Origin: Polytrichum commune
Lineage: Eukaryota; Streptophyta; Polytrichopsida; Polytrichales; Polytrichaceae
DNA: 64,000 bases
Direction: 5' to 3'
Assembly (NCBI GenBank): GCA_950295325.1
Contig: OX485806.1
Location: 4,774,001-4,838,000, forward strand
Below the pieces are notes generated by a model. It worked only from the letters and a program-made list of their open reading frames with translations. It searched no databases and was not told where the DNA came from. Made by a program: the position numbers and the translations under genes. Positions 43,608 to 52,852 of the stretch are shown piece by piece (within the stretch, counting starts at the first letter, position 1; the number at the start of each line of letters is the position of its first letter).

Positions 43608-44850
43608 TGTTAATGGATTTTCGCACTCCTTCCTTGCTCCATTAACTAGTTCGCCACTAGTCACGTCCAAGCCTTGCATAAACACCTCCCCAGTTAGTTC
43701 CTCATCCCTGGACATCTCCTTTGACGTACAATCCCCTACAAATTCCGTTTAAGGCTTGAAACATGCCCTGGACACTACCTACCAGCTCACGTTTTTGGCC
43801 CAATCAGCCAACTTACAAGGTCGTTTCCACAATATAAGCTTGGATCTGCCATCTCTAACCTCCTACCAACCTACAGTATAGTTTTCGGGCCATTCTGACC
43901 ACTTTCATATTTTCGACCAGCTCACGTTTTTAGTCAGATCCGGCCACTTCTGGAGGTGATTTTCGCAAACCGAGTCCGGATCTGACCTCTCTAACCTTCT
44001 ACCCACTTTTGGTGCATTTCTTAGGTCATTCTAACTACTTGCTCTGGACGTCCTCCCATAAGCGTCACGTCCGTGCATACCCACCTTTTCTACTTTCGAA
44101 TGCATTCCTTGGAACTACATTACAAGTTGTCCAATGCACATTCTCAATAACACATTCAACTCCTCTGTCTTGTCAACACTAAGACTATCCTAGCTTCCAA
44201 GAAGGGTAGTGATAGGAAAACACCCACAATGAATCTACTCATCAAATCTCTCTTTCAACACTTTATTGCTTGTTTTTCTAGGATTGTGGTTTTATTCTGA
44301 CTGCAATACACTTCCAGATTGCCACCCGTCCAAATCTAAAAACTCACAAACATACATATCTTCTCTAAGGGTCTAAGTCCTCTCCGCATATGTGTACTAA
44401 GAGAGCCAAAAGGCTCTAGGACCATCCTTATATACTTAAAAACAACTATCATTAGGTGGATCAACTTGGTACATTGCCATCATGTCAACACACTGCAACT
44501 AGCTGTCCTGACGCGTTCCTGTCCTCTGTCCAGTTCATGACCAGCTGGCACACTGGGGTCATAAAAAACAATCAACTAGTAAAAGACTCCCAATGCCATT
44601 TTAATAACTTTGGACCTACAAGTCATTTCCTGATTACCTAAGTTACTAACCCCAAACACTTACTACTACTTAATAGACCATTTAGTACTAAAATACTAAA
44701 AACCAACTAGTGGACGTTCTAACAATTTTGCATCAAGGGCAAATTTGACGTCAACTAGTAAACTAGCATTTTTTTTGCCCTTTTGACAATTTGTGACCAA
44801 CTAGTCAATTTTTGACAACTTAAAACACAGTGCTAAATTCTACCTTAACA
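43608..44850 (-). repeat. 5' LTR of element A
   Basis: 1243 bp on the minus strand, from TGTTAAGG at 44850 to CATTAACA at 43608, short matching inverted termini. TATATAAG on the minus strand at about 44427-44436 is a likely TATA box. Upstream of it (44573-44805) CAACTAGT occurs four times. A two-copy tandem block containing ACCAGCTCACGTTTTT lies at about 43780 and 43918 (period 138 bp). The element sits in LINE-2; the other target copy is not in the window. Confidence 0.8.
44427..44436 (-). promoter_or_regulatory. TATA box in element A LTR
   Basis: GTATATAAGG on the minus strand, about 415 bp from the LTR start. Confidence 0.5.
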
Positions 44851-46996
44851 TTGTGTGTCCGGGTATGGTCCGGTATGGGGTGAGTAGTTTTGGTACCAAT
44901 TAATGTCCGGTGTGACTAATATTGTGATGTTGTTTGAGTCGGTTTTAGCTGCTAGTCTTGCCCAGTGTATTGCTTGTTGGATTGTTTCTTCATTATGTGG
45001 GTGTGCATACCCAATTCCGTTCCATTTATATTGGAAGGCAATACCTAGTGATCCAAAAACTTTGTCTCTTGCAAATGGGGAGTAAAATTTAGTGATATGT
45101 ATAGAGCATGTTACTGGTGAGGAGAAGTATGAGTGTGTGATGTTGAATGTTTTGGTGATGGAGTCAAGAAGATTTTTTGGTAGAGTGTGTTGTGATATTT
45201 TTAGTGGGTCTTTTTTTGGTTTTTTAGAGTTATATATTTGGTAGAGCCATACTACTTCTGTTTCAAATGATTGTGGGGGAGGTACTAGAGCGTGTGTGTT
45301 ATATTTTTCTGTGTTATATTGTTGCCAGAGTCATTTTAGTCTTGTAGTTGGGATGGTAATGAGGTGTCGTCCAGTGTCTTCGTATATATGTATTAATTCG
45401 TTTTGTATGTGTATCGTGCTTTCTGTAGTGGCAATATTTTTTTCTGGGTTACATTCTATTACTGATATTTGAGTGTATGGTATTATCGTAGATGGTGGTA
45501 TAAATATTGGATCTTTGGTTTGTATGGGGGCTAGGTGTGTTTGTACGATATTTTTATAGTAGTTGTGTTGTTGTCTTGTGTAGTATTCTTTTAGTAATTT
45601 GATGTTGTGTTCGATTACCGGAGGTTGGTTTAGTGGAAAGAGTTCGCATTGTGGTAGCCATTTGTTATATGTGGTGTTATTTTGGAGTAACTATTGGTAT
45701 AGGTATGTGTTGATTTTTTTTGTTATTTTATACTTATCTTTGGTTTCGTTTGATTTGTGGTTCAATATAATGTGGATGGAGAATCTGAGAGGGTTATTTG
45801 TTATGTTGGGGGGTTGTTGTGGTAGCGGTATGTGTAAGGGGTTTTCTTGCATTCTAGGTGTTAGTTCTCTATTTTCTGATATATACTTTGTTTTAAGTGT
45901 ACGGGCTTGTAGATGTCTGTTACATGGGTTTGTGCAGTTTTGGTTGCAACTTTGTTGGCAAAAAAGTTGCTCTGCTATACGTAGTGCAATTTTTTCAAGT
46001 TTTGTCGGTGTTTTATAGTATATTTGGAAGTCTTTTGGGGACATTAAGTTTGTGCCATTAGGGAGGGAGATGTGTTTTACTTTATGTATGTTGTGGGTTA
46101 GAAGTTTATAAAGTAGTTTTAGGGATAGCTCGGGGTTTAGTTGTGGAAGTTCGGCTGTGGCTTGTGTTCTCCATTTTTATTCTAGTTCTGTTGTGTGGAG
46201 TTGGAAGTTTGCTTCTATGCTTTTGAGGTGGGCTCCTCTTTCTTTTTTCATTAGAAATAACGTTCGTGTTGTAGGTGATCTTATACAATCTTGGTATTTG
46301 ATTATTTGTATGTCCTCTGCCCCCCCGTGTTTGGCTAGTATATGTTGTATGAGCCCTTTGTATATTATTTCTAATCTTCCGGGGTCGTTCAGTGCGTTTC
46401 TAAGTTGTTCGCTAATACATCTTAGATAGGCATTTTTTAATGAGAATGCTTCTAGTCCAAATAGGTCATGTGGTAGTTGGGTTATTATATTTGCTGTGCA
46501 TTTAGGTAGTCCGCAGATTATTTTTTGGATTCCAATTATTTTTTTGTCTAATTTTTTTATAGTTGGTAATGAGTATGGAATTGCGTAGAAGCTATAGGCT
46601 ATACCCGCTCTGATGACGGTGTCGACTGTGCTTATTTTTTGTTTGATTAGAGCTGGGCATTTTGTTAGTTTTTTGCATTGGTTTATTATTTTGGCCAACG
46701 TGATGTGTGTTTGGAGCTTCCATTTTAGTGACGGTACTAGTTGTATACCTAAGTAGACGTAGGGTTCGTTTTGGTGTAGGATAGGTAGTGGTTGGTTCCT
46801 GTAGTTGATGTTTTGGGCTTGGATTTTGGCTTTAAATGTTTCCGGTTTTGTTTTTGATTTATTTGGGCATCCTGTGATGGCACATTTTGGCACTCCTAAA
46901 TCCATTCCGGCCCAATCACAGTATTTGTTTAGTTTACTTAGTTGTGTTTGTATCGATTGAAGATTGCTTGTGATAGCGGCCAAATCGTCTGCGTAT
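44851..46996 (-). pseudogene. LINE-2: C-terminal half of a LINE ORF, from RT YADD to an unusual C-terminal domain
   Basis: Starts exactly at the catalytic YADDL (46996-46980), cut by the LTR of element M, and runs leftward in one frame with three stops (46177-46179, 45691-45693, 45331-45333). Shares with LINE-1 the stretches NKYCDWAGMDLGVPKCAITG, YVYLGI.LVPSL, VDTVIRAGIAYSFYAIPYSLP and CGLPKC. Beyond that comes a Cys/His segment (CQQSCNQNCTNPCNRH, about 45930), then a final domain (45196-44851) with SPFARDKVFGSLG, YKWNGIGYAHPH, IHWARLAA and ILVTPDINWY. This last part resembles the order seen in Dam/PCIF1-type amino-methyltransferases, but no catalytic NPPY is present. Element A interrupts the ORF at 44850. 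Confidence 0.8.
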
Positions 46997-47777
46997 TGTC
47001 ACGTGAGGTGACATCGGGGGCTAAGTCACGTCAATTTAGGAGTAAATGGACTCCACTAGGAGTCCATGTGTGTTGGGATGAGTAACGGACTCCATTGGGA
47101 GTCCTAGTTAGTTGTTCATCCACTCCATGGATGAACTCCACATAAGATTGGGGTTGTATGGAGAGGAAGGCCTCTTGACTTGCCATTGTTGTCAAGTCAA
47201 GTCTTGTGAGTGTGTTTTGAGAGAGAGAGCTTGTTGTTGCTTTCTCATGGCTATGGTGAAGTAGATTATGAGTAAAGCCTTTGCATTCTTTCTCCACCAC
47301 TTGCACTCTTGGATTCTCCCTTCGTGGAGTGAGAGATAGCTTGACTCTTGTGTGTGAATTTTAGAGTTTCTTAAGCTTTGTAAGGAGACATTTTAGTTTC
47401 TTAAGCTTGGAGAGAGAAACCCTCATACTTGACAACAATTGTTCAAATTTTTCATTCTTGGTTGTATTTCTGAGTCAGAATGGCCCAGTGTTGAGAGCAA
47501 ATGAGTGATACAAGTGTTTGAAAGCTTAGTTTGTCATTTCTTGCAACCCTCAAGAAGATTTTGAGAGAAATCTTCCCATTTTTCTTTTGTTGTCTCTTTG
47601 TGTTTTCTTCAAGTGTTGATGGTTGAATCTTGAGATTCCATTTGGTCTCAAGATTCTCAAGTCACATCATTCTTGCTTGCAATTTGTAAAAGCAAAGTTT
47701 AATTTTTTAAGTTTACAAACAAACACAAACCAAACTTAAAATTCGATTTTTTAATTTTTTAATTTTTTAATTTTTTT

Positions 47778-48000
47778 TTTGGAGCTCCGGAGCTCCACGG
47801 ACACTCTTGGAGCTCCTGGAGCTCCTGGAGCTCCCATTCTGAACCGAAGGCGGCAAAATCCCGGGCCGGGGCCGGAACAATCCCGGGCCGGGGGCGGCGC
47901 CAGCCGGGCCCCGCGGCAGGTGTCAGCGGGCCGGGCCGGGGGCGGGCGGGCGGCAACCTGGCCCAGGTGGCGGGCGGCGCCAGCCTGGCCCCCCTTCCCC
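47778..48000 (+). repeat. GC-rich block with GGAGCTCCT repeats
   Basis: Several GGAGCTCCT/GGAGCTC units (47780-47835), then runs of CCGGGCCGGGG and GGGCGGGCGGC. It stands out sharply from AT-rich sequence on both sides. Confidence 0.75.
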
Positions 48001-48028
48001 CTTTTGCAGGTAATTAATTTCCCCTTTA

Positions 48029-48178
48029 GTTAATTAATTCCATAATTAGATTAAGTTAATTAAGTTAATTAGATTAAGTTAATTAAGTTAATTAAGTTAA
48101 TTAATTTAGGATAATTAAGTTAATTAGATTAAGTTAATTAGATTAAGTTAATTAAGTTAATTAAGTTAATTAATTTTT
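48029..48178 (+). repeat. TTAATTAAG tandem array
   Basis: Around ten 9-bp TTAATTAAG units and a 14-bp variant with TTAGATTAAG. Each unit contains the palindrome TTAATTAA. Confidence 0.85.
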
Positions 48179-48748
48179 TGTTTTATTTAATTTTAATTTT
48201 AATTTTTAAATAAACCGGATTTTTTTAATTTTTTAATTTTTAATTTTTAATTTTTTTACTTTCACTTTCAAATTTGGCATTTCATTGTCACAAACTTTGA
48301 GGCACAAATTTGGGGGCATACTAGCTCCGATTGAAGTGAAATTTGAGCCTATTTTGTGTGAAATTTGCCAAGGAATCCAATGGTGTAATTGGATTTTTGA
48401 TTGGAAGTCAAAATCATTGCTGAAATTGCTAATTTCAACGCTGATTTTTGTTTTTGGGAGCAAATTAACTCCGATTGGAGTGAAATTTGAGCCTAATTTG
48501 TGTGAAATCTTCCTAGGAGTCCATTGGTGCACTTAGTTTGTTGATTGGAGTTCATAATCACCTTGGAAATGAGCCTTTTCAACGCTGATTTTTCATTTTA
48601 ATTACCAATCTCAAACCTTTGCACAATTTTGGAATTCTGGGGGCATAAACACTTGGCATTTGGCAAGGGATTGCCATTTAGATAGCCCGCAACAGGTGCA
48701 GGTTGCCATTACCTTGTAGATAGTTGCAGGTACTCAAGTGATTATTTT

Positions 48749-51700
48749 ATGGTGCAAACTAGGAGCCGATATTATCGATCCCCATCACCAGATTACTTGG
48801 AGGACGTGCATACCACAAATCTTGAGCCAGAGGTAGATACCAACGAGGCTTTTGAGCCTATTTCGGCGTTGGACACTACCAGTAGGCTTCGGATTTGGAG
48901 TGTCGGCACGTTCGACGAAATGGAGGACGATCGCCACAATTCAGTGCGTGATCGGTTCTCAGGTCGAGCTGGGGGAATTTCCTTGCCCGATTGGAAACTC
49001 CGGTTTCGTACCTGGATTAAGGAGAAACGCCAAAGGTCTTCCAATTTCAATGATTGGTATGCCTTTGAACTTCTGCCTCAACATTTGGAGTATGAGGCAC
49101 TCCAAACTTACGAACGATGGACGGAGGGTCATCAGCGACAACTTCGGGAGGTGGAGCAGTATTGGGAGGCCCGGGTTGAACTTATTTCAGCCCTTAAAGA
49201 TGGGGCGATTGCCACCTTAGCTCCACCCACCTTAAAGGAGGAGGATCCACCGGAGGAGTCTGAGGACCAAGAACTGGCATTTGGGCCACTGGTGGCTGGC
49301 AGTAGCACGGCTACCCTTTCACGGATGGCACGTGCTACACAGGCAGCATTGACGGCTGTTGGTCCACCACCTCCATTTAATCCCCTTACTGAATTTGTCG
49401 CACATTTGGAAGTGGAGTATGGTGGGTTTCGGCGAGACCAGATGCAGCGCATCCAGGATTTCCGCCGAGAGAAGGATGATACTCCACGGACCATGTATAC
49501 GCGACTCGCGCGATTTGCTGTGGAGTCGGGAGGTGTTTTTGCTGAGAGTCAGCTTGTTAAAATATTTTTGTCTAAGATTGACAAGCGGCTACTTGAGTTG
49601 GCATCACCTCGGATTATCCTCGACTACGAGGGCCGAGCTACGCTTGCACAAGCGTTTGCCGTGGTTGAGAAATGTGATCGGGCTCTTTGCCAACATGATG
49701 CCACGGATATGGTATCTTGGATGACAGAGAGTCCGAAACCAAGAAGAATTGTCACAGCTACTAGTAGTTTAGCTGAGACTCAACTCGTCAAGGAGCAAAA
49801 GATTTTGCATTGTTGGGGTTGTGGAGAAGTTGGTCATTCGAAGAATGATCCCAATTGTCCTAAGAAGAAGAAAACTCAGCCTTTGGGAAAATTAAAACAA
49901 AAGATGGAACCAGTAAGGGCAGGGGACAATTCTAAGAAGAGACAATTGAAATGTAGCCATTGTGGTGGCACTAATCACGATGTGGATCATTGTTTCCTAC
50001 TTCATCCTGAGATGCGGCCTGCCAGTTATGTCACTGGAAAGTCTCCAAGGGAGCAGAGTCTTGAGACTAAGGTGGCAGAGCTTGAGCAAAAACTCAAATC
50101 TTCTGCATCTTTTGCTCAAATTTCTGAGCCGCATGTGGGTGGTGGCACCTCGGGTTCGGACATGTATATGTTTGGAGCAGCTGGAGAGGTGGTGGCGGCG
50201 GCTTCTACTCGCTCACAAACATTGGCAGATGCGGTGGCTTCCACGAGTGGTGGTAGTAACGAGGTGCTACATCCTCGCCATGCCGGACCAGCTGATCAAA
50301 TTGGTCAAGCACGTTTACCTCTTTCATTTGGATTGGTAGACACCACTGTTGTTGGGGCTAAAAACCCTGTACCTTTGAGAGATGGGGATTCCATCTCGAA
50401 GGATGTTACGCAGGCATTGGCATATAAAATTCTCCATATGCCAATTTTCTCGGGTTCGGAATTTATGGCTTCGGATTTCAAGCCTGCTACAGTTTTTCAT
50501 TTAGCTGGGAGAATGTTAGAAGATAAGGCGGATTTGCCATCCCTTCAAGTATCCCAAGCTGTGGTTGACGTACCTGTGGCTGAGGAGGTGGAGGACTTAG
50601 CCAATTTGCGAGCGAGTCTTGCGGATGCGGCGATCATTGCTTTTGGTAAGCAAACTGATATTCCTCCAGCATCAATTTCAGCAGTGGATACGTTGTTTGC
50701 GAATTATTCGTCCGGAGCGGCATATCTTGCAGACATTTCTGCAAGGCCTGCTCGCGAACGGCATAATTTGCAACCAGGAGTTGTACGGCTGATAAACGAC
50801 AAATCTTTGTTTGTCGTTTCACGTACGGATATGCCCACTATCCGTGCTACACCACTGAGAGTTATGATGGATTCCGGTGCTCAACCGGTTATAATTGGCA
50901 AAGGACTTGCTGATAGTCTTGGATTGACGCCAGCAAGCTTGGATCCTTGTCCATTTACTATTGTGACTTCAGTAGGGGGCACTGAACGTGCAACAGGTTA
51001 CACCAAGGCACCTCTACGTTTGATTTTTCATGTGGGGGCAGGGCCTACTTACACTCATTTGTCAATGAAGTGTGTTGTTACTAATGCTACCAACTATGAT
51101 ATACTTGTTGGTCAGCAAGCTCTTTACCCACTTGGCTTTGGTTTGGATAATTGGACGGAAGAGGCATGGATTAGACCGGGATGGTCCACTGGAGATGGCA
51201 GGAAGGTATTTATTCCCGTCACATTTGCAGCCACTGCTATGACTATGGTTGCGGAGGCAATGTTTGGTTGCAGCGGTTCAGTTGCAGATTTGCCTTGTGC
51301 TCCAGTTTTATTGGAGGAAACAATGGACTACACTTGTAATGCGGCACAACAACAATTTTTACCATCTTTTCAAATTCCTGCTCGACATTTCAAGGATCCA
51401 CCTCCACCATGGCGAACTCCTAAGGAGTTATCCAACCATGGTCGACACATTGTAGCGGATTTGGAGCTTGGAGAGGCACCTCCAACTTTATCCTCATTTT
51501 CTTTTGCTCAACCCATTCGTTGGCAACCATCACCTGAAGGTATTGTCCTTGTGGAGATCTTTGGAGGCATTGGCACAGGTTTGGCGGCAGTGTTGGAAAC
51601 TGGAATTACAGTTTGGCGATATATTCATGTGGACAATGGGTATGCAGCCAACAGAGCCGTCCGACACCACATCCAACAATTGTTGTTGAGATACCCCGCA

Positions 51701-52846
51701 CAATTGTCAGCCTCTGCCATTCATGGATGTTGTGGTCAACTTCCTCAAGATGTCACTATGATTAGTGATGAGGATTTGAGAAGGTTGGGCCACGTAGATT
51801 TGATTCTTGCAGGATGGCCTTGTCAAGGCCATTCGCGGGCAAGAACTGGCCAGGGATTGGATGATCCTAGGTCTAGTTTGTTTGCGGATTTGACGCGATT
51901 GACGCAATGGTGGTTTACCCACCAATCAACTCCGCCAGGGTACATTTTCGAAAATGTACCATTATTGGGTGATACCCGGCACAAAGTGGTGAAGGATGGT
52001 GAGTACATTCACCAAATTCTGGGTACTCCAACATTTTTGGATGCTGCATCTTTGGGATCCTTTGCTCATCGGCCTCGTTGGTTTTGGACCAACTTGGTAA
52101 CACCTCGGGTGCTTTCAGCGGCGATTGCCCGCATTCCCCGCCTTATGGATCGCAAAGTGGATGACATTTTAGATGATCATCGTGTTTCCTTGGTAGTTAC
52201 CAAGGATGACACCTTGCCATTTGCATTAATTAATAAGGTGGGCATTCCAAGAGGTGCACTACCTACTTTTGTGACATATCCACAGTCTTTTGCATTTCGA
52301 TCTCGTGGACCTGACATTGTTTGGGATTCAAAAACCCAAACTTATGAGGAGCCTACGGCAGATGAGCGGGAACGCGCCATGGGTTTTCTTACAGGTACCA
52401 CGGCTGCTCACGGGCTTCAGGAAGGTCAGAGACGTTTCCTATTGGGGCAAGCTATGGATCTTAATAGCATTGTGTGGATAATTGGAATTTGTCTTGCTGC
52501 TCAACAACGTATGGATGACCAATTGCTTACTCTGAGGGCAGAGAACAATGGTCAGGGGGCAATGGAGCCGCAATCCAAGGATCACATTGAGGTCAATGAC
52601 ACCGAGGGATTATTTCCTTTGAAACTTCATGTTGCGGAAGAGCTTCGAGCCCAACGTGTTTTTTCGGCTTTGGCCCAAGAATTTGGGAAGTTGGAGGCCC
52701 ATAAAATGTTTCCACTTCTATTTCTTGGTGATACTTCATATGTGGGTAGCTATTTAGCTACACAAACTGATTGTAGTGGAGAGAATACGCATTTGGATTC
52801 AAGTGCAGATGATGGGGGCAAAGGAGTTGCCCTCTCCACGGACTAG
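48749..52846 (+). CDS. Element M gag-protease-DNA methyltransferase polyprotein
   Basis: 1365 codons from ATG 48749 to TAG 52844-52846. Gag-like helical region at about residues 200-330; zinc knuckles CWGCGEVGHSKNDPNC (about 355, one residue longer than usual) and CSHCGGTNHDVDHC (about 402); aspartic protease with MMDSGAQPVI (about 706). Residues about 930-1250 are a cytosine-C5 DNA methyltransferase: motif I EIFGGIGTG (F938), motif IV GWPCQGHSR with the catalytic Cys1025, motif VI FENV (E1068), motif VIII-like AHRPRWFWTN (1106 on), motif IX-like RERAMGF, and motif X-like LLGQAMDLNSIVWI (about 1233). Motif I context and AHRPRWFW resemble DNMT3/DRM enzymes. Every catalytic motif is present. 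In the cell it would act on DNA, perhaps the element's own cDNA. Methyltransferase-bearing retrotransposons have been reported in charophyte algae and dinoflagellates (from memory). Confidence 0.9.
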   Translation: MVQTRSRYYRSPSPDYLEDVHTTNLEPEVDTNEAFEPISALDTTSRLRIWSVGTFDEMEDDRHNSVRDRFSGRAGGISLPDWKLRFRTWIKEKRQRSSNFNDWYAFELLPQHLEYEALQTYERWTEGHQRQLREVEQYWEARVELISALKDGAIATLAPPTLKEEDPPEESEDQELAFGPLVAGSSTATLSRMARATQAALTAVGPPPPFNPLTEFVAHLEVEYGGFRRDQMQRIQDFRREKDDTPRTMYTRLARFAVESGGVFAESQLVKIFLSKIDKRLLELASPRIILDYEGRATLAQAFAVVEKCDRALCQHDATDMVSWMTESPKPRRIVTATSSLAETQLVKEQKILHCWGCGEVGHSKNDPNCPKKKKTQPLGKLKQKMEPVRAGDNSKKRQLKCSHCGGTNHDVDHCFLLHPEMRPASYVTGKSPREQSLETKVAELEQKLKSSASFAQISEPHVGGGTSGSDMYMFGAAGEVVAAASTRSQTLADAVASTSGGSNEVLHPRHAGPADQIGQARLPLSFGLVDTTVVGAKNPVPLRDGDSISKDVTQALAYKILHMPIFSGSEFMASDFKPATVFHLAGRMLEDKADLPSLQVSQAVVDVPVAEEVEDLANLRASLADAAIIAFGKQTDIPPASISAVDTLFANYSSGAAYLADISARPARERHNLQPGVVRLINDKSLFVVSRTDMPTIRATPLRVMMDSGAQPVIIGKGLADSLGLTPASLDPCPFTIVTSVGGTERATGYTKAPLRLIFHVGAGPTYTHLSMKCVVTNATNYDILVGQQALYPLGFGLDNWTEEAWIRPGWSTGDGRKVFIPVTFAATAMTMVAEAMFGCSGSVADLPCAPVLLEETMDYTCNAAQQQFLPSFQIPARHFKDPPPPWRTPKELSNHGRHIVADLELGEAPPTLSSFSFAQPIRWQPSPEGIVLVEIFGGIGTGLAAVLETGITVWRYIHVDNGYAANRAVRHHIQQLLLRYPAQLSASAIHGCCGQLPQDVTMISDEDLRRLGHVDLILAGWPCQGHSRARTGQGLDDPRSSLFADLTRLTQWWFTHQSTPPGYIFENVPLLGDTRHKVVKDGEYIHQILGTPTFLDAASLGSFAHRPRWFWTNLVTPRVLSAAIARIPRLMDRKVDDILDDHRVSLVVTKDDTLPFALINKVGIPRGALPTFVTYPQSFAFRSRGPDIVWDSKTQTYEEPTADERERAMGFLTGTTAAHGLQEGQRRFLLGQAMDLNSIVWIIGICLAAQQRMDDQLLTLRAENNGQGAMEPQSKDHIEVNDTEGLFPLKLHVAEELRAQRVFSALAQEFGKLEAHKMFPLLFLGDTSYVGSYLATQTDCSGENTHLDSSADDGGKGVALSTD

Positions 52847-52852
52847 CAATCA
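52844..52852 (+). promoter_or_regulatory. Stop codon in readthrough context (UAG CAAUCA)
   Basis: The gag-protease-methyltransferase frame ends TAG CAATCA, which fits the CARYYA rule for leaky UAG (as in tobamovirus replicase). Pol continues in the same frame with no ATG at its start, so readthrough is the simplest way to express it. Confidence 0.65.

Larger units (their letters stand above)
46997..48748 (+). repeat. 5' LTR and leader of element M (LTR right border unresolved)
   Basis: Starts TGTCACGTGAGGTGACA, itself a near-palindrome. With no 3' LTR to compare, the border is open; one candidate is ACA at 48651 followed by CTTGGCATTTGGC. Composition changes abruptly: ordinary to about 47700, poly-T/A to 47777, extremely GC-rich 47778-48000, a TTAATTAAG array 48029-48178, then AT-rich. 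A two-copy repeat with CTCCGATTG.AGTGAAATTTGAGCCTA lies at about 48325 and 48471 (period 146 bp). A small open frame in the GC block is a compositional artefact. Confidence 0.55.

Noticed and set aside
47779-48033. Open frame in the GC-rich block
   Set aside because: Ala/Gly/Pro/Arg-only translation explained by composition; both strands are open.
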